The notes beneath the pieces are model-generated. The model was not told where the DNA came from. It made no database searches and was given only the letters and a program-made list of their open reading frames with translations. A stretch of DNA of 64,000 bases from a virus: the IMG/VR virus record IMGVR_UViG_3300025314_000001, positions 1-64,000 of that record; one strand, 5' to 3'. The first letter of the stretch is position 1. Every line of letters begins with the position of its first letter. This document shows, piece after piece, positions 8,286 through 17,274 of the stretch. A program made the translations under genes and the position numbers.

Positions 8286-8582
8286 ATGCGCCCATATACC
8301 ACGCTGATTGTCCTATCACTCATGGCCCTAGCCGGTTGCAACAACTCCCTCGAATGCGAGGATGGTCGTCTAACCAAAGGCGGCGACCCCTTTACATCGT
8401 GCGAACAGTGCGAAGAACCGTCGACTTGTCGGTTTACCAAAAATCAAACCGTATCCTACGACATCACGGGGCACATAGCTTTCGGCTCGGGTACCGTGAC
8501 GGCTTCATGCGACGAGGAGACGGCTAGCTACAGCTACCAGCTCGATTCGACTGGTTCTGTCATCAACCGAAAGTGCCAGTAG
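8286..8582 (+). CDS. Small lipoprotein
   Basis: 98 residues with a signal peptide ending in a lipobox (LMALAGC, Cys at 18). The mature part is Cys-rich near its start (CEDG...CEQCEEPSTC), followed by a beta-rich end rich in Ser, Thr and Tyr. It should be exported and lipid-anchored, so in an early-region gene it may alter the infected cell's surface, for example by blocking superinfection; that is inference. The Shine-Dalgarno is weak (AGAAAAG). Confidence 0.75.
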   Translation: MRPYTTLIVLSLMALAGCNNSLECEDGRLTKGGDPFTSCEQCEEPSTCRFTKNQTVSYDITGHIAFGSGTVTASCDEETASYSYQLDSTGSVINRKCQ

Positions 8583-8640
8583 TCGCGTCGCAAATAGGCA
8601 AAGGCGTGCGACTTGTCACGCCGGACTCGTCATAGAGAAA

Positions 8641-8889
8641 ATGAAGCCCTACTCGGCCCCGCGCCTCACGACCTTCGGGAAGGTTCAGTCCGAACCCACG
8701 ACACCGATCCTCACCCTCCTCGCATTGGCTGACTTCCATCTGTCCGCCACAGAAAAAATCCCACAGAATCTTCCCGAAGAACGATTGGCCGTCGAAGAAC
8801 GGCGGCGCCGGCTCCGGGAGGCAAAGGCCTGGCTCAACCGACAACTTCCTTACGCTGCCCTGCCTTATGCTCCCGTCAAACCCAGATGA
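8641..8889 (+). CDS. Small protein with lasso-peptide-leader-like N-terminus
   Basis: 82 residues. The N-terminus PYSAPRLTTFGKVQ has the YxxPxL...G pattern of lasso-peptide leader sequences recognised by RiPP precursor-binding proteins. The rest is not a typical lasso core: it is a charged helix (VEERRRRLREAKAWLNRQL) and a short Pro/Tyr end. No lasso cyclase or B-protein gene occurs in the window, so this may be an unrelated small helical protein with a chance match. GAGAAA precedes the ATG. An antisense ORF (8563-8844) covers it but lacks a better start or family signal. Confidence 0.5.
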   Translation: MKPYSAPRLTTFGKVQSEPTTPILTLLALADFHLSATEKIPQNLPEERLAVEERRRRLREAKAWLNRQLPYAALPYAPVKPR

Positions 8890-9026
8890 AATGCAAGACC
8901 AGTTCCCTGCTACCGGGTGCTCATTGGTGCCCTTTTTCGGGATACCAAACAGCCTTCAGACCCAGCGTAGGGGGTTCGTTCCTGCGACAGTCTCTTAGTA
9001 GTCAAGCCAAAATCACCACAACCATC

Positions 9027-9055
9027 TTGACACGGCCGGCCGAACGCATTATCGT
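9027..9055 (+). promoter_or_regulatory. Sigma70-like promoter
   Basis: A perfect -35 TTGACA (9027-9032), a 17-base spacer and TATCGT (9050-9055) as -10 precede the last + strand gene of the early block. The roughly 220 bases around it (8890-9110) hold no gene. Downstream, GCGGCC-ATAA-GGCCGC forms a hairpin in the leader just before the gene at 9111. Confidence 0.6.
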
Positions 9056-9110
9056 CCTCCTATGACGAGCTGACCGGCGGCCATAAGGCCGCGGAAAGAC
9101 CGGGCCTCCA

Positions 9111-9338
9111 ATGGAAAACATCCCTCGAATTGCAACCGCTACGCCGCTGAAACTGATCGGCCGCGTCGCCCTGCCGGACTCCCGGGACGCCCTACTCACA
9201 GGGGATGAGCTTTGGGGTCTCTGGACGGCCTCCCTGGAGCTCGTCGACGCAGGGCAGACCCCGGTGATCGGTGCCTTCGCCGTCACGAACGACGGGGCTC
9301 AGCGCTTCCTGCCTGAGACCGGAACCGGGGCGGCTTAA
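9111..9338 (+). CDS. Small hypothetical protein, last rightward early gene
   Basis: 75 residues, mixed alpha/beta, no recognised motif. It has its own probable promoter (9027-9055) and a hairpin leader. The stop codon TAA (9336-9338) overlaps the stop of the opposing gene, so the early and late transcription blocks meet tail to tail here. The Shine-Dalgarno is poor, which lowers confidence. Confidence 0.55.
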   Translation: MENIPRIATATPLKLIGRVALPDSRDALLTGDELWGLWTASLELVDAGQTPVIGAFAVTNDGAQRFLPETGTGAA

Positions 9339-9586
9339 CCGCCCATGCGGTTCCCAGAGTGCTCCGGTAGCACCCGCGTGATGGCCCCATCGGGGGCCAC
9401 GAGCAACCGGTACCGGTTCCCCCGGTGCGACCCCTTGAGCCGGTAGAGCGCGAGGCCGTTCTCCTGCTCGCGCACCTTGGTGGCATCGACAGCCCGACGT
9501 TCGAGCTCGGTGATGGCCTCTGCTTCTGTGACTCCGGCGAGCTCCGCGTAGTCACAGACGGCGGTTTTTGTCAGGCGGAACGGCAT
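9335..9586 (-). CDS. Small hypothetical protein, last leftward gene
   Basis: 83 residues from the ATG at 9586; an upstream in-frame ATG at 9655 would add 23 residues encoded by a hairpin and was rejected. Helical N-terminal half (EAEAITELERRAVDATKVRE) and a beta-rich end (YRLLVAPDGAITRVLP). No family recognised. It follows a strong hairpin with a T-run on the same strand, so it may be expressed only by read-through or from its own unseen promoter. Confidence 0.6.
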   Translation of the reverse strand: MPFRLTKTAVCDYAELAGVTEAEAITELERRAVDATKVREQENGLALYRLKGSHRGNRYRLLVAPDGAITRVLPEHSGNRMGG

Positions 9587-9596
9587 GGGGAACCCC

Positions 9597-9642
9597 AAAA
9601 AGGAAGCGCCCGATGGCTCAGGGGGGGCTGAGCCGCTCGGGC
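9597..9642 (-). terminator. Rho-independent-type terminator of the late block
   Basis: On the - strand a long stem (GCCCGA 9637-9642 with TCGGGC 9608-9613; GGCTCAG 9628-9634 with CTGAGCC 9615-9621) is followed within a few bases by TTTTT (9601-9597). It would end leftward late transcription just before the final small gene. Confidence 0.65.
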
Positions 9643-9710
9643 ACTGAGAGTCCATGATGGACTACCGAGAAGTTGTGCGCAAGCTGTAGTTTCCCGTGAA
9701 ACGCCGAAAT

Positions 9711-9736
9711 CCCCGCCGGCACGAAGCCAGCGGGGC
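9711..9736 (-). terminator. GC-rich hairpin in the 9587-9868 gap
   Basis: CCCCGC/GCGGGG with an inner GGC/GCC stem and ACGAA loop. The gap between 9587 and 9868 otherwise shows no ORF. It may be a second termination hairpin for leftward transcripts, but there is no clean T-run. Confidence 0.35.
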
Positions 9737-9868
9737 TAGTCGACGCCGCGCCTTACCGGAGAGCTGCGCGCGGTTCAGTTTGGCCGCTAGGAGGGGCGAA
9801 AAACCGGGGTCATGAACACCCCCGGACAGGAGTCCCCGTAGCCCCCGGCAAGTCTTGGCGCCTGGCGC

Positions 9869-10393
9869 TCACCGGCCCCGCGCTGGGGCTGCTGATACCG
9901 TTGGCGCCGGCGCTGGCGGACTGACCTCGGTATGTTTTTTGGACCGCTCGCTCAGATAGCCCATGGCCGCCGTCCCAAAGGCGAGTAGCCCCATCACGAA
10001 GGCCCATAGGCGCCCGGAGCGCGCGGCGGCGCCAAACTCCTTGCGCATCAGTAGATGGTCCTCGGCGTTGGTGGACGCGACCTGCTGGGCGGCGAGCTTG
10101 GCCTCTCGGGCTTCGAGCTTTCCCTCCTTGGCCTCGAGCTGCCCCTTGTAGGCGCGCTGTTTGGCGTCACGCGCCAGCTCTTCGACAGACCTCATCCAGG
10201 CGATCTCTGCCCCCGACCGCACCCCCGGAGGGATGGAGTCCGCCTTGAGCGCCGGAGGTCGGTCGTGGATCCATGTCGCTTCGTGCAGGTCTTCCTCCGA
10301 AAAGTCCGGGTGTTCTGAGCTCGTCCAAGAATTCCGCGGCACCACCGTCCCCATCACGCGCATCATCGGCGGGGTGTCTTCGGGGTTCGTCAT
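9869..10393 (-). CDS. Membrane-anchored coiled-coil protein
   Basis: 174 residues from the ATG at 10393, which overlaps the previous stop (TAATG); a start 19 codons further upstream lies inside that gene. A charged helix (about residues 70-120, with the near-repeat EAKEGKLEAREAKL) precedes one membrane span (LWAFVMGLLAFGTAAMGYL, about 127-145) and a Pro/Ala-rich tail. Function unknown. A structural anchor or spanin-like role is conceivable from the lysis genes nearby, but the order (coil before span) is unlike typical i-spanins. Confidence 0.65.
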   Translation of the reverse strand: MTNPEDTPPMMRVMGTVVPRNSWTSSEHPDFSEEDLHEATWIHDRPPALKADSIPPGVRSGAEIAWMRSVEELARDAKQRAYKGQLEAKEGKLEAREAKLAAQQVASTNAEDHLLMRKEFGAAARSGRLWAFVMGLLAFGTAAMGYLSERSKKHTEVSPPAPAPTVSAAPARGR

Positions 10394-10896
10394 TACTCGC
10401 CCGGACTGCCGTCGGGTAGTTGCCTGCCAATCATTTTCCAAACCATGCACTTCTCCTGCGGGCAGGCTAGCCGCTGGTCCATGACGTCGACCTTGTCCCG
10501 TAGGGACTCGAACATGGTAGTTTCGGCTAGCGCGTTGTCCGCCAGTTTGGTCACGATCTCCTTCGACCCCAGCGCGATGGTCTTCACCTGGTCGAGGCCG
10601 TTTCGAAGCTTACCGACTTCGTCCCAAAGCAGTTCGTGGTTGCCCAGTACCTTGTCGAGTTTCTCCTGTATGGATTTGAGTGCTTCGTTGAGTCTACTGC
10701 CCGGGATGAGTCCGTCTGGCCCCGGAGCAAGCGGGTCCTGAGGCGGCGAAGTCGCGATCACGGGTTCTGCTGGGATGCTGCTGACACGCTCAAGGTATTG
10801 CTCAGCAGTAAGCGTAAGGTCTCCGGCCAGCGTATCTGGAGCCACCCAATCTTCGCCGGGCGGCGGCGCGCTCAATCGGTCGTCGTTTTCTGACAT
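10393..10896 (-). CDS. Hypothetical coiled-coil protein
   Basis: 167 residues. Acidic, Pro-rich first 70 residues, then a long helical stretch (about 70-150, e.g. LNEALKSIQEKLDKVLGNHE) that looks like a coiled coil. Two Cys near the end (CPQEKC). No family recognised. Its stop overlaps the start of the next gene, so the pair is probably made together, downstream of the lysins. Confidence 0.65.
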   Translation of the reverse strand: MSENDDRLSAPPPGEDWVAPDTLAGDLTLTAEQYLERVSSIPAEPVIATSPPQDPLAPGPDGLIPGSRLNEALKSIQEKLDKVLGNHELLWDEVGKLRNGLDQVKTIALGSKEIVTKLADNALAETTMFESLRDKVDVMDQRLACPQEKCMVWKMIGRQLPDGSPGE

Positions 10897-10936
10897 CTGG
10901 TGTTCGAATCCTCAGCCCCCTCGAAGGGTCTCGGGT

Positions 10937-11734
10937 TCAGAACTCAAGCTCTGCAACGGTGCGGTTTCGCTCCGCCAGCATGGCGGCCGTAGTCTCCGGG
11001 TCTAGGGTGAGGGGGATGAGGTCGGGTTCGATAGGCGCAAGCTCCGGCGCCGGAGCGCCGATCACCGGCAGGGGCAGACGCGCAACGTCCTGGTCGACCG
11101 CACCTTTCGCCGTCGGGTCCTGGAGGACTACCTTGTCGAGCGGATCGACGAGCTGCTGCCAAAACGCCCACTGAACGTTCCCGGGTGTCGCTGGGCGCTC
11201 GAGCACCGCCTTGCTGCCCTTGGCGGGCCAGTGCGCCACCCACTGGGGGTAATCGAGTAGCCACGCGGGACGCCCGAGCTTCACCCAATCGGCCTGGGTC
11301 TCGTAGATGACGGGGCCACCGAACTGCTCGGCGACTCTCTCTACGAATTCCCGCAGAGGCCCGCACCACGCTGGCGTCGGCTGCGCCCAGTGGGTAGCGC
11401 GCCCGTTCTCCCACTTGTCCGGCCACGCCTCGACGTCGATCGCAGGCAGTAGGTCGCCGGAACCGATGTTCGTGGCCCCGCAAACCGAGCCCAACACCTC
11501 GAGCTGCTTGCCGACCTCCAGGTCTGGTCGAAAGAAAGCGTACACCCCTGGGGTTACTCCTGCCGCCCGAATACGGGCGATGTGGCGCGCGGTAAGCTTG
11601 TCCGGGCGCATCCCGTAGCACGCGCGCACGTAGGCAAACCTGATGCTGAGCTCAGCGCGCGCGTAACCCCAGTCAATCAGGTTTTCGTGCTGGAATTCTG
11701 AGATATCTACGCCCTTGGCCAGTACTTCAGGCAT
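10937..11734 (-). CDS. GH25-type lysozyme (endolysin)
   Basis: 265 residues from the ATG at 11734; the longer reading to 11824 runs back through the upstream lysin. GH25 hallmarks are in order: KGVDISEFQ near the start, FAYVRACYG, GVYAFFRP, then LPAIDVEAW (the DxE catalytic region, about residue 95) and VAHWPAK. GH25 muramidases cut the glycan strand of peptidoglycan. A C-terminal extension of about 60 residues is Pro-rich and may bind the wall. The start overlaps the end of the peptidase-like lysin upstream by 8 bases, making a two-enzyme lysis pair. Confidence 0.9.
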   Translation of the reverse strand: MPEVLAKGVDISEFQHENLIDWGYARAELSIRFAYVRACYGMRPDKLTARHIARIRAAGVTPGVYAFFRPDLEVGKQLEVLGSVCGATNIGSGDLLPAIDVEAWPDKWENGRATHWAQPTPAWCGPLREFVERVAEQFGGPVIYETQADWVKLGRPAWLLDYPQWVAHWPAKGSKAVLERPATPGNVQWAFWQQLVDPLDKVVLQDPTAKGAVDQDVARLPLPVIGAPAPELAPIEPDLIPLTLDPETTAAMLAERNRTVAELEF

Positions 11735-12158
11735 GAAGCAGCCTTTCGATGCTGTAGTAGGTGACCCCCGTGTAGTTCCGCTGGCGCCGAATGCGCTGCA
11801 CCTTGCCCCCGGTGCTGTTCCCATCGATCGTCGAGACGAACCCGGCGCCGACTTCTTCCACGATGGCGTGATGCTGGAACTTCGGGAAGTACGCGCAGTC
11901 CCCGGGCTCGGGGTAGCGCGTGATCGTCAGGTGCTGGCTCACGAACGAGAACCCGATGGGCCAACGGACGTTCAGCAGGATGCCGGCTTCGTGGTACGCC
12001 CACAGACAAAATATCCCGCAGTAGTGCGGTGGCCTATCCTTCACACCGAGCCCGAGCGCCGACCAGTAGTACTCCTCTTTCGCGTCACAGCCGATCTGGC
12101 TCACGGCTGCGGAGACGACGGATGTCCTTACCGTGTGCGTTTCTTCGCCGTGGCGCAT
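11727..12158 (-). CDS. CHAP/NlpC-P60-like peptidoglycan hydrolase
   Basis: 143 residues. A probable catalytic Cys lies in PPHYCGIFCLWAYHEAG (about residue 47), the His in FQHHAIVEEV (about 95-96) and a conserved TIDGNS follows, the arrangement of CHAP-type amidase/endopeptidase lysins. It lacks a signal peptide, so it needs a holin for export. It overlaps the methyltransferase gene upstream by 31 bases and the GH25 lysozyme downstream. Alternatively it acts as a tail-associated lysin. Confidence 0.78.
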   Translation of the reverse strand: MRHGEETHTVRTSVVSAAVSQIGCDAKEEYYWSALGLGVKDRPPHYCGIFCLWAYHEAGILLNVRWPIGFSFVSQHLTITRYPEPGDCAYFPKFQHHAIVEEVGAGFVSTIDGNSTGGKVQRIRRQRNYTGVTYYSIERLLHA

Positions 12159-12666
12159 AGTCCTAAGAACTCCACCAACACCTGCACTTCGGAGAAACCG
12201 GCTGCCGTTAGGTGGTCACTGAGACTCCTTGCCGTGAACCCAGTTCGATGCGCCTGGTGGCGGTTGCCCTCACGGATCTCCCGCCGGTGTCCGTAGAGTA
12301 CATCCAGGGCTGCGATGGGGCCCATCGGGCTCACGTAGAGCGGCTCTTCAAGCCCCGTGGCCAGAATGGCGGCGGCTACTTGCGTAAGATCGGGAACCGA
12401 AACCACGACGTCACCACCAAAGCGCAAGACGCGCCAAAACTCCGCCAACGCTTGAGCGGTATCATGGGCCTCCAAGTGCTCGAGTGAGTGTGAGCACCAG
12501 ACAGCGTCGACCGATTCAGACTCGACCATCACCATTGCGGTCATCGGCGCAACGATGTCGGGCTCCATGTCGGGGTTCTGGTCGACCCTGAGCTCTTGCC
12601 AGCCGTCAAACCCTTCCGGTAGCTTGTGCCCAGCCGGACCGGACCCAACGTTCAGCACCGTCGGCA

Positions 12667-12670
<4 letters not shown>
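12128..12670 (-). CDS. SAM-dependent methyltransferase (class I)
   Basis: 180 residues. SAM-binding motif I VLNVGSGPAG near the N-terminus, an acidic strand end (RVDQNPD), and VDAVWCSHSLEHLEAHD followed by EFWRVLRFGGDVVVSVPD, the typical post-motif II and III layout of Methyltransf_11 proteins. The substrate is unknown. It sits between a glycosyltransferase-like gene (ATGA overlap) and the lysins, so a sugar or surface component of the virion is a reasonable guess. Confidence 0.85.
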
Positions 12671-14918
<2,248 letters not shown>

Positions 14919-14936
14919 TCACCGTGTAGCGTAACT

Positions 14937-15641
14937 TCACAGGTCCGGAGCACACGCATCGCCACCACTCTCCAAGAGCAGTGCAAGGTCGTCGAAGGTG
15001 ATGTAGCCGTATCCCCAAAGACCACGGCGTTCGACCCCCCAGAGGCCCCAAGAGTTCCGGATCCAAACCCTTCGGTTCTCTGCGTCGACCTCATCGGCCT
15101 TGATCTCGTGCCCACCACGGAGCGAGCACGTTGAGGTCAGGCGGAGGCGCCCATCTTCGTCCGTGTCGTCGTACGTGCTGTACCAGTCGAGTCCCAGGAT
15201 GATGGGGCGCGTCTGAAGCGCCTGGAGGACCACCGTGAGGCCTGCGGTCATGGCGAAGCCAGAGAAGTACCCGGCCTCGCACGCCGCGGTCATGGCGGCC
15301 CACCCGGAGCTCCCGGTGTCCGACGGAGGGTAGGTGCCGGGGAAGGGGTCGAGCTGGGTGGCGCGCTTGTAGAGGTCTACGCACTGGGCGTTGGTCAGCC
15401 TGTTCCGGTAGGGCGCAGTTGAAGCGCACCCTCCGGTCGCAAACCCCGTGCAAGCCCCAAGGCTCCCCTGATCCAGCGGGGCCGCGACGTTCGGAGCATG
15501 CGCCACGGATTTGATCTCGACGCCTTCCTCGACCGGCATGTGCCGCGCGACGTCGCGCCAGTTCAGAAGGCGCTGCCGACCAAGCGGCTTGCCCGGTACC
15601 TCAATGAGCGTCGGAACCTGAACGACAATGGGTTCGGTCAT
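14937..15641 (-). CDS. Papain-family (C1-like) cysteine protease
   Basis: 234 residues. The papain triad is visible: QGSLGACTGFATGG with Cys64 preceded by the oxyanion Gln, GGHEIKADEV with His178, and IRNSWG with Asn196. There is no signal peptide or obvious pro-region, so it may act on virion proteins or be delivered by the particle. C1 proteases are uncommon in phages. Neighbours are a collagen-like fibre and a small lipoprotein. Confidence 0.88.
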   Translation of the reverse strand: MTEPIVVQVPTLIEVPGKPLGRQRLLNWRDVARHMPVEEGVEIKSVAHAPNVAAPLDQGSLGACTGFATGGCASTAPYRNRLTNAQCVDLYKRATQLDPFPGTYPPSDTGSSGWAAMTAACEAGYFSGFAMTAGLTVVLQALQTRPIILGLDWYSTYDDTDEDGRLRLTSTCSLRGGHEIKADEVDAENRRVWIRNSWGLWGVERRGLWGYGYITFDDLALLLESGGDACAPDL

Positions 15642-15973
15642 CGATACGACTCCTGGATGACACGGTCAGAGCAGACGCGGTGGACGAGTGTGCTGAGGGG
15701 TGTCCCGGATTCCGACGCGATGCGCCGGCTGACGGGGTCTTTGGTCTTCGCCTCGACGCATCGGTCGTAGGGAGACGGTACCGGCGACGTACCCCCGGTG
15801 GCTGTTCCTCCTTCTCCGCCCGACCCGCCCGTCGGCACCGGGACCGGCTGCGTACCCCCCATGGGACCCGGCGGGTTCGGTGGCGTTGGTTGGCAGCTCG
15901 CCCCGGGCAGCGTGGCCACCAAGTAGGCCAGCGCCAGCGTCAGTCCGACTCGTTGCTTCGTCAAATTCTGCAC
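15638..15973 (-). CDS. Pro/Gly-rich small lipoprotein (possible o-spanin)
   Basis: 111 residues with a signal peptide and lipobox-like ATLPGASC (Cys about 27). Then come a Pro-rich stretch (QPTPPNPPGPMGG) and Gly/Ser/Thr repeats (TGGSGGEGGTATGG), and a small two-Cys end. A short Pro-rich lipoprotein in a lysis region recalls Rz1-type outer spanins, but the length and the Cys-bearing end are unusual. Gly/Ser/Thr-rich lipoproteins are frequent in Myxococcota, a weak host clue. A 4-base overlap links it to the protease gene. Confidence 0.7.
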   Translation of the reverse strand: MQNLTKQRVGLTLALAYLVATLPGASCQPTPPNPPGPMGGTQPVPVPTGGSGGEGGTATGGTSPVPSPYDRCVEAKTKDPVSRRIASESGTPLSTLVHRVCSDRVIQESYR

Positions 15974-15983
15974 GTTCGTTCTC

Positions 15984-16142
15984 CTACCGAGGGTTTGGAA
16001 GCTGCGCGCTAGCGTCGTGGGGAATCTGCGAGATTTCCACGGCCAGCGCGGACCGCCATGCGTTCAGCCAATACCCGACCACGAGCGACACCAGGGCAAT
16101 CAGGAGCCAGTCCTGGATCCCATTGGTGTCCACCGGATGCAC
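15984..16142 (-). CDS. Small single-span membrane protein
   Basis: 52 residues from a GTG at 16142, or 49 from a second GTG at 16133. One hydrophobic segment (WLLIALVSLVVGYWLNAW) is followed by a short polar tail ending in NPR. It is packed between two other small membrane-protein genes in the putative lysis region, so it is a candidate holin or spanin component. The Shine-Dalgarno is weak. Confidence 0.5.
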   Translation of the reverse strand: MHPVDTNGIQDWLLIALVSLVVGYWLNAWRSALAVEISQIPHDASAQLPNPR

Positions 16143-16148
16143 TTCTGC

Positions 16149-16241
16149 TCAGCGCGTAGCGATCAGCGCACCGACAATGAGCGACCCCCAGAACACAACC
16201 ACAAGGACAAGACAGCCGTTCAGCAGGGCCTCGCGCGTCAC
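16149..16241 (-). CDS. 30-residue membrane peptide
   Basis: A GTG at 16241 overlaps the upstream stop (GTGA). The peptide is almost entirely one hydrophobic span (LNGCLVLVVVFWGSLIVGAL). An ATG at 16262 in the same frame lies inside the preceding gene. The tight packing among membrane genes supports it; its size makes it uncertain. Confidence 0.4.
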   Translation of the reverse strand: MTREALLNGCLVLVVVFWGSLIVGALIATR

Positions 16242-17029
16242 CCCGCCACGGGTGTGCCGCATCCGAGCGCTATCCATTCCGACTTGTAGCCATCGGCGAC
16301 CGTCTTTGCGAAGATCGCTGCGGCGTCGAGGAGCCCACTGGCGATGAGCGTCACGTAGACGGCCGAGTTGGCATCGCTGTCCTGCTGGAGCAGCACCGCG
16401 ATCCCGCCTACGGTTCCGGCGGTCCCGAGCGTCCCGGTCGCCAGCGAGGTCCCGAGCCACAGGTGCTCGCTGCGGCTGAGGTCGACGCACTCCGGAGACC
16501 CCGGAGTCGCTAGCTTCACCCCCGCGACGCTCGTCACCTTCGGCCTCACGCCCTCCAGGGTACCGGTGCAGGCGCAGAGGTAGCTGGGGGCAAGCAGGCT
16601 AGCGCCCAGCAGTAGCAGCAGGCCGGCCGCCGGCGGCTTGGGTGGACCGAACCGCTTCGTGTCGCTCTGTTCGCTCTCCGCGACCCCGCGCTTCTCCGCG
16701 GATTCCATGATGGCCAGCACCCGGGCCTCCCGCGCGGCCTTGACCTTTTGCTGAGCGGCCAGGCTCGCCACGAGCTGCCACAGCAGCACTCCCCAGCCGA
16801 GCGAAGACGTCGCGAGCGCGAACAGCAGCGACGTCCCTAACGGTTGTCCCGTCGCGGCTTGGTCGATCGCCGTCTGGAGCGCCACCACGATGGCCAGGCC
16901 AAACGCTCGCGCCGGACCCGAGAGCGTCCACGGAAACCACGTCGCGTTTGGGTTGAATCCCTGCGCCAGGCCCGCTAGAAGCCCGGCGACGATCATGTAA
17001 ACCGCCGTCTGTACCGTCATGTCCTGCAT
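16238..17029 (-). CDS. Polytopic membrane protein (holin candidate)
   Basis: 263 residues in two hydrophobic blocks. The first (about residues 7-90) has three likely spans and then a charged helix with KVKAAREARVLAIMESAEKR. After a Pro linker a new hydrophobic run (GLLLLLGASLLAPSYLCAC) ends in a lipoprotein-like Cys. The rest alternates Gly/Ala/Thr-rich hydrophobic segments. It could be two formerly separate proteins, a holin-like unit and a lipoprotein-like unit, now in one frame. The position among lysis genes suggests a role in membrane permeabilisation. Confidence 0.6.
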   Translation of the reverse strand: MQDMTVQTAVYMIVAGLLAGLAQGFNPNATWFPWTLSGPARAFGLAIVVALQTAIDQAATGQPLGTSLLFALATSSLGWGVLLWQLVASLAAQQKVKAAREARVLAIMESAEKRGVAESEQSDTKRFGPPKPPAAGLLLLLGASLLAPSYLCACTGTLEGVRPKVTSVAGVKLATPGSPECVDLSRSEHLWLGTSLATGTLGTAGTVGGIAVLLQQDSDANSAVYVTLIASGLLDAAAIFAKTVADGYKSEWIALGCGTPVAG

Positions 17030-17069
17030 TGCCGTTTCTCCTGTTGTTCAGTCGTTGGCCGTCGTTCAG

Positions 17070-17249
17070 TCAGTACCCACGGGCGCCTACGCCAAGCACC
17101 GCCAGCACGAGCACGATGCCGGACTCGACGACGGCCTTGATCTCAGCGAGTCGTTCGGGCCCCCGGGCGCCTACGCCGAGCACGGCCAGCACGAGCACGG
17201 TGCCGGACTCGACGACGGCCTTGATCTGAGCGAGTAGTTCGGGGGTCAT
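17070..17249 (-). CDS. Small membrane protein with internal duplication (holin candidate)
   Basis: 59 residues from the ATG at 17249, behind a strong Shine-Dalgarno (AAAGGAG). It is two nearly identical 28-residue units, each with an IKAVVES helix and a hydrophobic VLVLAVLGVGARG. Two short spans in a tiny protein within the lysis region fit a class II-like holin, though the spans are short. The duplicated unit is also visible in DNA with an 84-base period. Confidence 0.62.
   Translation of the reverse strand: MTPELLAQIKAVVESGTVLVLAVLGVGARGPERLAEIKAVVESGIVLVLAVLGVGARGY
17081..17242. repeat. 84-bp-period tandem duplication
   Basis: GGGCGCCTACGCC begins copies at 17081 and 17165. The two copies differ at only a few bases and encode the repeated halves of the small membrane protein. 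Confidence 0.8.
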
Positions 17250-17274
17250 GATTGTCTGCTCCTTTGCGCGCCGG

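Noticed and set aside
9002-9286. - strand ORF opposite the gene at 9111
   Set aside because: It overlaps the promoter and gene and lacks a ribosome site; kept the + gene instead, although both are weak.
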